Origin: G039029935 sp039029935
Lineage (GTDB): Bacteria; Chloroflexota; Anaerolineae; Caldilineales; Caldilineaceae
Assembly (NCBI GenBank): GCA_039029935.1
Contig: JBCCFC010000078.1
Coordinates: forward strand, 1-19,535
Length of the DNA stretch: 19,535 nt
Direction of reading: 5' to 3'
Shown in pieces: positions 7,254 through 14,341 of the stretch. Position 1 is the first letter of the stretch, and each line of letters starts with the position of its first letter. The position numbers were made by a program, and so were the translations under genes. Below the pieces are notes generated by a model, which was given only the letters and a program-made list of their open reading frames with translations, was not told the DNA's origin and ran no database searches.

Positions 7254-8306
7254 ATGCCACTCAAAACCACAACCATTGGTGCATACCCAAAACCAAGCTA
7301 TGTGCCAACACCAAACACATTTCATGAAGAGGGACCGGGAACGCACTCACCAACACAAGCGTACAGTGCCTATTTGAAGTCATTGCCAGACAACATTGAA
7401 GAAATTTTGGACCGTGCCACGACGGAGGTAGTCCAAGCGCAGGTTGACTATGGCATCGATATTCCAACGGATGGCGAAGTCCGACGCGAGAATTACATCC
7501 ATTACCAATGTCGTCAGTTTGATGGCTTTGACTTTGACACGCTCACCGAGAAGGCAGCGCGCAATGGGGCATGGGTGGCGCAGTTGCCCACGATTGTGGC
7601 ACCGATTGCGTTTCGTGTACCTCTTCTGCCGCGAGATTACCGCGTGGCGCAAGCAGCAACAGATCTGCCTGTCAAGATCACCATTCCAGGACCGTTGACT
7701 ATTACCGATAGCACAGCGGATGCGTTCTACAATGATGATGCCAAATTAGGCGCAGATTTGGCGGCGGCGTTGAATCAGGAAATTTTGGCCTTGGCGGAGG
7801 TAGGTTGCCAGCATATTCAGATTGATGAGCCTGTGTTTGCCCGTCGCCCACAGGATGCACTGGCCTTTGGCTTTGATAACCTTGAACGGTGCTGGGCGAA
7901 TGTACCGGACCATGTGACACGGACGGTTCATATGTGTTGCGGGTATCCCGATGAACTCGACCAAGCTGACTTTATGAAGGCGGACCGCAATGCCTATCAT
8001 TGGCTGGCTGAGGGCATCGAGCAGTCAAGCATTGAGGCAATCTCGTTGGAGGACGCCTATGAACACAATGACTTACGTCTGCTGGAAGTGTTCAAGACAA
8101 CGACGGTCATCTTCGGGGCGGTGGGGATTGCACGGTCACGCATCGAAACCGTCGAGGAAATTCAAGAACGGCTCAATGCTGCACTTGATCACATTGACGC
8201 TGACCGTCTGATGGTCGCCCCCGATTGTGGGCTAAATATGTTGAGTCCAGCGATGATTGAGGGCAAGCTACGGAATATGGCAATTGCGGCAAAAGGTGTA
8301 GGATAG
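7254..8306 (+). CDS. MetE catalytic-domain-like (cobalamin-independent methionine synthase family) methyltransferase
   Basis: This 350-residue TIM-barrel protein corresponds to the C-terminal catalytic half of MetE, as in short archaeal and bacterial homologues; the N-terminal half of full-length MetE (about 750 residues) is absent. The zinc ligands are in order: His226 and Cys228 in VHMCCG, Glu266 in SLEDAYE, and Cys325 in APDCGLN. The amino-acid-binding IDEP motif is at 190-193 (Asp191, Glu192). These support zinc-activated thiol methylation, classically homocysteine to methionine. Short forms may use other methyl donors or other thiols, and the substrate here is not known. The ATG at 7254 is preceded by AGAGGAG at a long spacing of about 12. 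The next gene, an OppF-type ATPase, starts 2 bp after the stop, so the two form an operon. Confidence 0.88.
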   Translation: MPLKTTTIGAYPKPSYVPTPNTFHEEGPGTHSPTQAYSAYLKSLPDNIEEILDRATTEVVQAQVDYGIDIPTDGEVRRENYIHYQCRQFDGFDFDTLTEKAARNGAWVAQLPTIVAPIAFRVPLLPRDYRVAQAATDLPVKITIPGPLTITDSTADAFYNDDAKLGADLAAALNQEILALAEVGCQHIQIDEPVFARRPQDALAFGFDNLERCWANVPDHVTRTVHMCCGYPDELDQADFMKADRNAYHWLAEGIEQSSIEAISLEDAYEHNDLRLLEVFKTTTVIFGAVGIARSRIETVEEIQERLNAALDHIDADRLMVAPDCGLNMLSPAMIEGKLRNMAIAAKGVG

Positions 8307-8308
8307 TC

Positions 8309-9331
8309 ATGACAGAACAAACACTACTAGAGGTCAACAATCTCAAAGTCTATTTTCCGCTCCGCAATGGATTCATGGGTCGCACCACAGGCCATGTCAA
8401 GGCAGTGGATGATGTCAGCTTTGCCATCCAGCGTGGCGAAACGTTGGGCTTGGTCGGTGAGAGCGGTTCGGGCAAAACAACCTTGGGGCGGTCCATTCTA
8501 CGCGCCATTGACCCGACATCGGGTGAGATCAACTTTCGCTTTAATGGCGACCGTGTTGATCTGGCAACCATGCGCGAAGCAGACCTGTATGAATACCGCA
8601 AATATATGCAGATGATCTTTCAGGACCCCTATTCCTCGCTCAATCCACGGATGACCGTCCGTGATATCATTGCGGAACCGCTCGTGGCGATGGGGCTAGC
8701 CAGTGGTGAAGCGCTAGAAGAGACGATTCGCGAAACTGCTCAACGATGTCGGCTCAACTTGGAGCATCTGCGTCGTTTCCCCCATGCCTTTAGCGGTGGG
8801 CAACGACAGCGTATTGGCATTGCACGTTCACTGGTCTCCAATCCACAGTTTATTGTTTGTGATGAGTCAGTATCTGCACTGGATGTCTCGATTCAGGCCG
8901 ATATCCTCAACTTGCTGATGGATTTGCAGACAGAGCTAAATCTGACCTATCTCTTTATTGCCCATGATCTGAGCGTGGTTGCGCACATCTCCACACGCGT
9001 GGCGGTGATGTATGTAGGGCAGTTGGTCGAATTGGCCCCCACACGCAAGCTCTTCTATGCCCCCAAGCACCCCTACACCGAGGCACTGCTCTCTGCCATC
9101 CCTGATTTGGACCCAGACAAAAATATGGCGCAGGTCCATCTCACGGGCGAAATCCCCAACCCAGCCGACCCACCCGCAGGATGCCGCTTTCACACACGCT
9201 GCCCCTATGCTGAGGCCAAATGCAAGACCGATATCCCCGTGTGGCAGGAGATCAATGAGGATCACTTTGTGGCCTGTCATTTTGCGAACGAGTTGTCATT
9301 GACTGGAGTAGCCTCCTCCGAGCCTGCCTAA
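8309..9331 (+). CDS. Oligopeptide/dipeptide ABC transporter ATP-binding protein (OppF/DppF type)
   Basis: The 340-residue ATPase is complete by motif: Walker A GESGSGKT (50-57), Q-loop FQDPYSSLNP (Gln105), signature FSGGQRQRIGIARSL (161-175), Walker B FIVCDE (Asp185, Glu186) and H-loop IAHD (His219). It has the C-terminal Opp/Dpp extension with CRFHTRCPYAEAKC, the Cys cluster often seen in this subfamily. Such subunits energise peptide, nickel or glycoside importers together with OppB, C, D and A; none of those partners lies in the window. It is 2 bp behind the MetE-like gene and its stop is 13 bp from the convergent sulfatase stop. It probably serves permeases encoded elsewhere or is left from a larger operon. 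Confidence 0.94.
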   Translation: MTEQTLLEVNNLKVYFPLRNGFMGRTTGHVKAVDDVSFAIQRGETLGLVGESGSGKTTLGRSILRAIDPTSGEINFRFNGDRVDLATMREADLYEYRKYMQMIFQDPYSSLNPRMTVRDIIAEPLVAMGLASGEALEETIRETAQRCRLNLEHLRRFPHAFSGGQRQRIGIARSLVSNPQFIVCDESVSALDVSIQADILNLLMDLQTELNLTYLFIAHDLSVVAHISTRVAVMYVGQLVELAPTRKLFYAPKHPYTEALLSAIPDLDPDKNMAQVHLTGEIPNPADPPAGCRFHTRCPYAEAKCKTDIPVWQEINEDHFVACHFANELSLTGVASSEPA

Positions 9332-9344
9332 AATCGTGATATCC

Positions 9345-10811
9345 TCATATCAAGTCCGGCAATACAGTCACTTCATTTGTCATAATTGACTTGAAATAAT
9401 CATAAAGCCCCGTATCTTTGTCCGGGACATTATCTCCCCTACACTGTGGTGCGTTATCGTCAAGATGATTGGTGATACGGTCATCAAACAGTGGAAATTG
9501 GGAGAGCCAGTTGCGGAGTGCTGCGATTTCTGATTGGTATGCTTCGCTGCCAAAGAGATTTTCCTGCTCCAATGGGTCGCGGTTTAGGTCAAAGAACATA
9601 GACTTGTCGTACTCACGATGGAGCAACAATTTATGCCTCTTGGAGCGAACCATGTACTCATCGCGTGTTTCAGCAAAAACGTAGTCAGACCCTGCCTCTG
9701 CATCCATCAGGTTTACGCCAGCCATTGAGTCGGGTGGTGTAACACCAGCGAGTGTCAGAAGCGTGGGTGCCACATCAATGTTGTTGACGAGGCGGTCATC
9801 TTGCTGCTGTGAGTGCGCACTGTCGGGATACTTGATGATCAACGGCACACGCACCAATGGCTCCAATAACCGATAGCCCTTTAGGATGCGGTGGTGATAC
9901 CCCATATAGTCGCCGTGATCACTTGTATAGACAATGACGGTATTGTCGTACAGCCCCTTTTCCTTGAGTTGCTCAATCATCCGCCCCACATGATGGTCGA
10001 TCTGTGAGATTGTGGCATAGTACAAAGCCATCACACGTCGCAGAGAGACTTCTGAAAGGCCATCATAATCAAAGAAGCTCTTGCCGTCGTCGTCGTGGAT
10101 CAGGTCCTCGGTCCATCCTGGCAGAAGCGACAGCGTGTCTGCATTATACATGGATGCCCAAGGTTCTGGCGGGTCAAAGGGATGGTGCGGTTTGATAAAG
10201 CTCACCATGAGGAAGTTCTGGGTATCCTCATCCCATCGCTCGATTCGCTCAAGAGCACGGTCCCCAATCCACGTGGTTGAATGATGCTGTTCATCCAGAT
10301 CAGAAGGGAACGCACCAAAACTTGCCCAGTACGAGGCTGGTGCATCTCGACGAAATTCGGCAATCTGGTCAATCATGTCAAGATAATCATATCGACCTTC
10401 TGCGCGTAACCAACGATGGTAGTCATCCGCATACCGCCCATCGCCATTCTGTTCTGCCAACATCATGTCATCAAACCCGACATCCAGATATGTGGGCGTA
10501 AAATGCATCTTCCCCACCGCTGTCGTGCGGTAGCCATGCTGCTTTAGAAGGTGGGGTAATGTGGGGATATCCGAGGCAAGCGTACTTCTGTTGGTCAGAC
10601 AACGATGCTGATGAATATAGAGACCGCTCAGAAGCGAATAGCGAGAAGGCGTACAGACGGGATGAGGGCAGAAGCTGTTTTCAAACAGAACGCCGTCTTG
10701 GGCAAGGTCATCAATAGTGGGTGTCTGGATATCTGTATTGCCATACGCACCCATGCAATCATAGCGATGCTGGTCCGCAACAATGAGTAGAATATTTGGT
10801 TTTTCTTTCAT
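9345..10811 (-). CDS. Sulfatase (arylsulfatase A family), cytoplasmic
   Basis: The 488-residue enzyme hydrolyses sulfate esters if active. The signature CTPSR (Cys53-Arg57), in which Cys is converted to formylglycine, is intact. Metal and active-site residues visible are Asp13 in IVADQH (the family often has DD, here Asp-Gln), Lys101 in VGKMHF, His209/His210 in KPHHPF, and Asp298-His299 in YTSDHGD. No signal peptide is present, since the N-terminus MKEKPNILLIV goes straight into the fold; this is unlike most secreted catabolic sulfatases and suggests a small, already imported substrate. No formylglycine-generating enzyme or anSME gene is in the window. An AAGGA ribosome site precedes the ATG by seven bases. 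It is the last gene of the minus-strand cluster, downstream of the Gfo/Idh/MocA gene across a 125-bp spacer with paired hairpins. Confidence 0.94.
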   Translation of the reverse strand: MKEKPNILLIVADQHRYDCMGAYGNTDIQTPTIDDLAQDGVLFENSFCPHPVCTPSRYSLLSGLYIHQHRCLTNRSTLASDIPTLPHLLKQHGYRTTAVGKMHFTPTYLDVGFDDMMLAEQNGDGRYADDYHRWLRAEGRYDYLDMIDQIAEFRRDAPASYWASFGAFPSDLDEQHHSTTWIGDRALERIERWDEDTQNFLMVSFIKPHHPFDPPEPWASMYNADTLSLLPGWTEDLIHDDDGKSFFDYDGLSEVSLRRVMALYYATISQIDHHVGRMIEQLKEKGLYDNTVIVYTSDHGDYMGYHHRILKGYRLLEPLVRVPLIIKYPDSAHSQQQDDRLVNNIDVAPTLLTLAGVTPPDSMAGVNLMDAEAGSDYVFAETRDEYMVRSKRHKLLLHREYDKSMFFDLNRDPLEQENLFGSEAYQSEIAALRNWLSQFPLFDDRITNHLDDNAPQCRGDNVPDKDTGLYDYFKSIMTNEVTVLPDLI

Positions 10812-10843
10812 GATTTGTCCTTAGATTAGGAACATATAGACCA

Positions 10844-10890
10844 GTATCACAGATTGGTTATCTGTGGCGCAGGTAGCCAACCTGCGATAC
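10844..10890. repeat. Cloverleaf-like double hairpin with closing stem
   Basis: Outer arms GTATC (10844-10848) and GATAC (10886-10890) enclose two adjacent hairpins: CACAGAT/ATCTGTG (10848-10854 with 10860-10866, loop TGGTT) and CGCAGGT/ACCTGCG (10868-10874 with 10880-10886, loop AGCCA). The outer stem shares its terminal base with each inner stem. No T-tract follows. It resembles REP/MITE-like dispersed palindromes more than a terminator. Confidence 0.8.
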
Positions 10891-10936
10891 TTGCCAATGC
10901 ATAATGTGCATTCATCAAAAGTTGGCATTGTGATGC

Positions 10937-11968
10937 TTAAAACCAGCGCGGTGACTGCGGTCGCTTCGTCCGAATCGACTCTAACGCCGCGTCACACACT
11001 GAAACAATCTGCGCACCAATCTTCCCCGGAAGCGGATTGTCAATCTTGCCATCCAGCACATCCAGAAAATCAACCACCGACCGTCCCCAGCCATGACCGC
11101 CGATGACTTCATGGGCATCCGCCTCGTCAATCGGCACGGGTTCATAATCGCGCCGATAAAGTTGTCCTTTCCACAGCGTTCCCTCTGTGCCATAAACTGC
11201 CAGAAAGCCACCGCCCATCCCATCAGCCATGCCATGCCCCGAACAGCCACTGGTGACATAGACCTTGCCCGTCACACCATTTTCAAATTGTAAAATGACA
11301 ATGTAGCAGTCATCCGCTGGAAAGACAGGAATGCTCAACTTGTTGCTATAGGCATAGACTTCGGCGACAGGCGAGTCAACGGTCCACAACATGAGATCGA
11401 GTGGATGACACCCCCCACCCAGCAGGATATTTTGTGGATTCCCTTGGTCAATGCGCCAGGGTGTGTGATGTTTGCCTTCGGGTGCATAGTGACTCCACAT
11501 ATCATGGATGTAATCCCCTTGCACAAAGAAAACATCACCGATGTCGCCCGCCTTTGCCATCAACGCCATCTCGTGCCAAGGGTGCATATAGCGCATGGTC
11601 TGGTCGGTCATGACATGAAGCCCACTTTGTGCCTCGGCATCCAGAATGCGCTGCGCATCAGCCGTCGTCGTCGCCAACGGCTTTTCCACCAATGCATGAC
11701 ACCCCTGTTCCAATGCCAGCACCGTCTGGTCTGCGTGAAGATGATCCGGCCCCGCCACGACCACCACATCTGGCTGTGTTTCACGCAGAAGCATCGCATA
11801 GTTATCACCCGTTATCGCACCAGGATACAGTGCCTGCATCCGCTCTAACTGTGCTTGTTGCGGGTCAACCAACCCAACAATTTCCCCCCGCCCATCAGCC
11901 GCAGCCACCTTCGCCACATTCCGCCCCGCACCACCACAGCCGCTGATTAGAATTTTGTAGTTAGACAT
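10937..11968 (-). CDS. Gfo/Idh/MocA-family NAD(P)-dependent oxidoreductase (EKP type)
   Basis: The 343-residue protein has an N-terminal Rossmann fold (GCGGAGRN, residues 10-17) and the hallmark EKP triad (Glu95-Lys96-Pro97) in HALVEKPLAT. A C-terminal domain carries the GGGCHPLDL motif with His188 and Asp191, the usual catalytic pair region. The family oxidises or reduces hydroxyl groups of sugars, inositols and their derivatives. The start ATG at 11966-11968 has AAGGAG six bases upstream. Between it and the upstream PhyH gene lies the 160-bp tandem-repeat spacer, and the sulfatase follows downstream. The arrangement suggests catabolism or modification of a sulfated or oxidised sugar-like compound, which is an inference. 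Confidence 0.94.
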   Translation of the reverse strand: MSNYKILISGCGGAGRNVAKVAAADGRGEIVGLVDPQQAQLERMQALYPGAITGDNYAMLLRETQPDVVVVAGPDHLHADQTVLALEQGCHALVEKPLATTTADAQRILDAEAQSGLHVMTDQTMRYMHPWHEMALMAKAGDIGDVFFVQGDYIHDMWSHYAPEGKHHTPWRIDQGNPQNILLGGGCHPLDLMLWTVDSPVAEVYAYSNKLSIPVFPADDCYIVILQFENGVTGKVYVTSGCSGHGMADGMGGGFLAVYGTEGTLWKGQLYRRDYEPVPIDEADAHEVIGGHGWGRSVVDFLDVLDGKIDNPLPGKIGAQIVSVCDAALESIRTKRPQSPRWF

Positions 11969-11985
11969 GTTTTCTCCTTGTAAAA

Positions 11986-12062
11986 GTTGAAAGTTGAAGG
12001 GTTGAAGAGTTGAAAGGTTGAAGGGTTGAAAGGTTGAAAGGTTGAAAGGTTGAAAGTTGATT
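11986..12062. repeat. Tandem octamer repeat GTTGAARG (about 10 units)
   Basis: Ten consecutive units, mostly eight bases (GTTGAAAG or GTTGAAGG, with two seven-base units), run from just upstream of the Gfo/Idh/MocA ribosome site. This is a short tandem repeat of the kind called STRR in filamentous cyanobacteria. On the minus strand it is transcribed as the reverse complement within the leader of the oxidoreductase gene. Confidence 0.95.
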
Positions 12063-12063
12063 G

Positions 12064-12126
12064 TTCACACTTCATCCTTCCCTCTTCCCTCTTCCCTCTT
12101 CACTCTTCACTCTTCACTCTTCACTA
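12064..12126. repeat. Tandem heptamer repeat TTCMCTC (about 9 units)
   Basis: Next to the octamer array lies a second repeat of period seven: TTCACAC, TTCATCC, three TTCCCTC, three TTCACTC and TTCACTA. It ends two bases from the PhyH stop codon at 12128-12130. Two arrays of different unit and period sharing one spacer is unusual. Confidence 0.95.
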
Positions 12127-12127
12127 T

Positions 12128-12907
12128 TCATATACTCATCCGCACCATAGGGTGTGCAAACGAAACACCCACTGTCTCATTCGTGCGCGCCGACTTTGTG
12201 CCAGGGGTCATGTAATGGCTGGCAAAGGCGCGCCGCTGACGGTCGGTTGTGTTGGGGGCAGTGCGATGGAGCGTTTGGCAATGATGCAGGGTTGCGCCGC
12301 CAGCAGGCAGTTCGACCACCACAGCCCGTTCGTCGTTCGTCTCACGCCCCATATCGAGGAGAACCTCACTCCCTTGCGCACGGTCATGGCTCATCGGACG
12401 CAGATGCGAGCCAGGGATAAACTGCATGGCTCCGTTGTCCAGCGTGACATCATCGAGGGTGAGCCAGCAACTGACGATGTTGGCGGGGCGACATTGCCAG
12501 TATGCATTGTCCTGATGCCAGAAGATGGGGCCACCGTGATGGGCGGGTTTGTAAAGGGCTTGGTTGTGAAATAGCTGAATGTTGGGGCCGAGGATGTCTT
12601 CGATGATGTCCAGAATGCAGTCGTGGTAGGTGAGCTGATGAAAGAGGAGATTGTGCTCGGATATCTGCATAAACTGGAGCATCTCTTGCTCGTGATCATC
12701 CTGCCCTGTATCTTCATCGCGCACCGCCAAATTGCGAATCGGTCGCTGCCCTGTGCGCCCCAGCCCAAACTCGTGGTCATATTCCTGACGTAGCTGGTCA
12801 ATATAGGCATCGTCGAGAATTTTGCCTACATCGAGAAATCCATTTTCCCAAAAGCTGGCGACCTGCTCTGCACTGAGATATTTATAGCCTTGGCTGTCAG
12901 AATTCAT
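12128..12907 (-). CDS. Phytanoyl-CoA dioxygenase (PhyH)-family Fe(II)/2-oxoglutarate oxygenase, copy 1
   Basis: The 259-residue jelly-roll oxygenase has the complete iron triad: His131 and Asp133 in FWHQDNAYW, and His214 in TLHRTAPN. A 2-oxoglutarate-binding Arg (225 or 226) lies in DRQRRAFASHYM. PhyH proteins hydroxylate diverse small molecules (ectoine, phosphonates, quorum signals, natural products); the substrate cannot be deduced. The N-terminal YKYLSAEQVASFWENGFLDV is the typical family opening. AGGAG lies seven bases before the ATG. The stop codon sits at the edge of the heptamer repeat. The second PhyH copy is 90 bp upstream, across a perfect hairpin. Confidence 0.93.
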   Translation of the reverse strand: MNSDSQGYKYLSAEQVASFWENGFLDVGKILDDAYIDQLRQEYDHEFGLGRTGQRPIRNLAVRDEDTGQDDHEQEMLQFMQISEHNLLFHQLTYHDCILDIIEDILGPNIQLFHNQALYKPAHHGGPIFWHQDNAYWQCRPANIVSCWLTLDDVTLDNGAMQFIPGSHLRPMSHDRAQGSEVLLDMGRETNDERAVVVELPAGGATLHHCQTLHRTAPNTTDRQRRAFASHYMTPGTKSARTNETVGVSFAHPMVRMSI

Positions 12908-12959
12908 ATTTGTTCTCCTGATTCATTCTTCAGTTACCCAATAAAGTATCGGGACAGGA

Positions 12960-12982
12960 AGATTGGTCCATTGGACCAATCT
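12960..12982. repeat. Perfect 11-bp palindromic hairpin between two PhyH genes
   Basis: AGATTGGTCCA, one base, TGGACCAATCT: a 23-base perfect inverted repeat 15 bases downstream of the PhyH copy 2 stop (minus strand). No T-tract follows on the transcribed strand, so a classical rho-independent terminator is unlikely; a REP-like or mRNA-stabilising element is possible. Confidence 0.85.
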
Positions 12983-12997
12983 AACAGACCTCAGATT

Positions 12998-13729
12998 TTA
13001 CCGAAACCGCTCCTGCCACGGAAACCGAAATGGTTGCCGCAGTTCTTGGCACATGGCCTCAAACACGCAAATGTAGGCACGACGAGGTTGGTCCGTGATG
13101 TTGGGACCCGCATAGTGCATGATGTAGCTATGGTGCAATACGGCACTGCCAGCGGGACAGGGGACAGGTACACCATTCATCTGCCAATACGCTTGGTTCT
13201 CGGCGACCATTGCCGTTGACGGGTCATCAGGGACCAGATGCGCATGAGGTACGACTGCACCTGCGTGTGTATACGGAACATACCACATGCACCCGCTTTC
13301 GACGGTCGTTTCATGTAGAGGGAGCCAGAAATTCATGGTTTTGTAGCGATATCGTGGATCATGATAGGCTTGGTCCTGATGCCAAGGCGTTTCAATGCCA
13401 TAGCCCGCAGGTTTGAGAATTGCATGGTCATTGCGAAACATGGCCGTCTCGCCATGCATAAACTGTGCAATCTCAGCAATGGTTTGGCGGTAGCGCAGGT
13501 TGCCAAATTCAGGGAATGTCTTGGTGACACCAAGTACCTGTGGCAAGGCATCCCGTCCTTCTGCATCTGTGCCGCCCAATTGTTTGTGGGTGGCACCGCT
13601 ATCATGTGTAAACATATGATCGTAGCGAGTGCGGAGCCAATCCAATTCGTCATCAGAGATGATGTTGTCAATACGAAGGAAGCCGAGTTCTAAAAATTCG
13701 TCTTTTTGTGTTTGTGTGATAATTGCCAT
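12998..13729 (-). CDS. PhyH-family Fe(II)/2-oxoglutarate oxygenase, copy 2
   Basis: I start this 243-residue protein at the ATG at 13727-13729 (MAIITQTQKDEFLELGFLRI), which matches the family N-terminus and has AGGGAA nine bases upstream. The frame extends 32 codons further, but that would run into the GNAT gene. The iron triad is His117 and Asp119 in WHQDQAYHD and His205 in MHYAGPN, with Arg216 or 217 for 2-oxoglutarate in QPRRAYICVF. It differs clearly from copies 1 and 3, so these are not recent tandem duplicates. It lies 34 bp downstream of the GNAT gene in the minus-strand cluster. The substrate is unknown. Confidence 0.93.
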   Translation of the reverse strand: MAIITQTQKDEFLELGFLRIDNIISDDELDWLRTRYDHMFTHDSGATHKQLGGTDAEGRDALPQVLGVTKTFPEFGNLRYRQTIAEIAQFMHGETAMFRNDHAILKPAGYGIETPWHQDQAYHDPRYRYKTMNFWLPLHETTVESGCMWYVPYTHAGAVVPHAHLVPDDPSTAMVAENQAYWQMNGVPVPCPAGSAVLHHSYIMHYAGPNITDQPRRAYICVFEAMCQELRQPFRFPWQERFR

Positions 13730-13763
13730 AGATGATTCCCTGATATTGTTCCCTGATATTGCT

Positions 13764-14327
13764 CTATTGCACACCCAATACGCTGGGCCAACACTCCGGC
13801 GTAAACGGCCAGTCAAGCTGCTCACACACTACTCGCCACCGCTCTGCCATATCGGCCTCATGCAAAAGCGGAATCCACCCCAACCGCAGATAGACTGTAA
13901 TCGCGGGCAACCGCCAATCATCTGTGTTGAGATAGATGAGCTTATAGCCTCCTTGCAATAGACGCTCGACCACAGCACCACACACCGCCATGCCCAGTCC
14001 TTTACCGGAATGCGCTGGATGCCCCGCCACCCAGCCCAGCTCTCCTGCAAAAGGATGTTGGTCCGTTGCGTTATGGTTTGCCATCGCCGTCGCGACAATC
14101 TCACCAGTGGCATCATGCGTAATCAAAAACCAACCGTCTGGCAGAATCTTCATCAACCAAGGACGCAACGTCTCATCATCCCAATCCTTAAACCCTGCCA
14201 AATCCATTACATGGTAAAACCCAGGCTCATCCCCTCGTTGATAGGTGCGCAACGTATAGCCTTCTGGTACATGAACCGCTGGCGGCTGACGTAACCTTTC
14301 CGGCCAACACATCTTTAGTTGTTGCAT
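13764..14327 (-). CDS. GNAT-family N-acetyltransferase
   Basis: The 187-residue protein has the acetyl-CoA pyrophosphate loop HSGKGLG (about 106-112) after the beta strand GELGWVAGHP (95-104). The late-family segment YLNTDDWRLPAITVYLRLGW (about 132-151) resembles the C-terminal half of mycothiol-synthase-like GNATs. The N-terminal half reads as a divergent GNAT arm. It sits between two PhyH genes, 14 bp downstream of copy 3, so it probably belongs to the same transcript and may acetylate an amine on the pathway's compound. GGAGGGGAG immediately precedes the ATG region as a strong ribosome site. The acceptor substrate is unknown. Confidence 0.9.
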   Translation of the reverse strand: MQQLKMCWPERLRQPPAVHVPEGYTLRTYQRGDEPGFYHVMDLAGFKDWDDETLRPWLMKILPDGWFLITHDATGEIVATAMANHNATDQHPFAGELGWVAGHPAHSGKGLGMAVCGAVVERLLQGGYKLIYLNTDDWRLPAITVYLRLGWIPLLHEADMAERWRVVCEQLDWPFTPECWPSVLGVQ

Positions 14328-14341
14328 AACTCCCCTCCATC

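Noticed and set aside
11986..12126. CRISPR-like array
   Set aside because: The units are 7-8 bases, directly contiguous and without spacers; this is a short tandem repeat.
12050..12574. 174-codon plus-strand open frame over the end of PhyH copy 1
   Set aside because: It runs through the tandem repeats and is antisense to a recognised gene; its N-terminus is repeat-derived.
13730..13825. 32-codon N-terminal extension of PhyH copy 2
   Set aside because: It would overlap the GNAT gene, and the ATG at 13729 has both the family N-terminus and a ribosome site.
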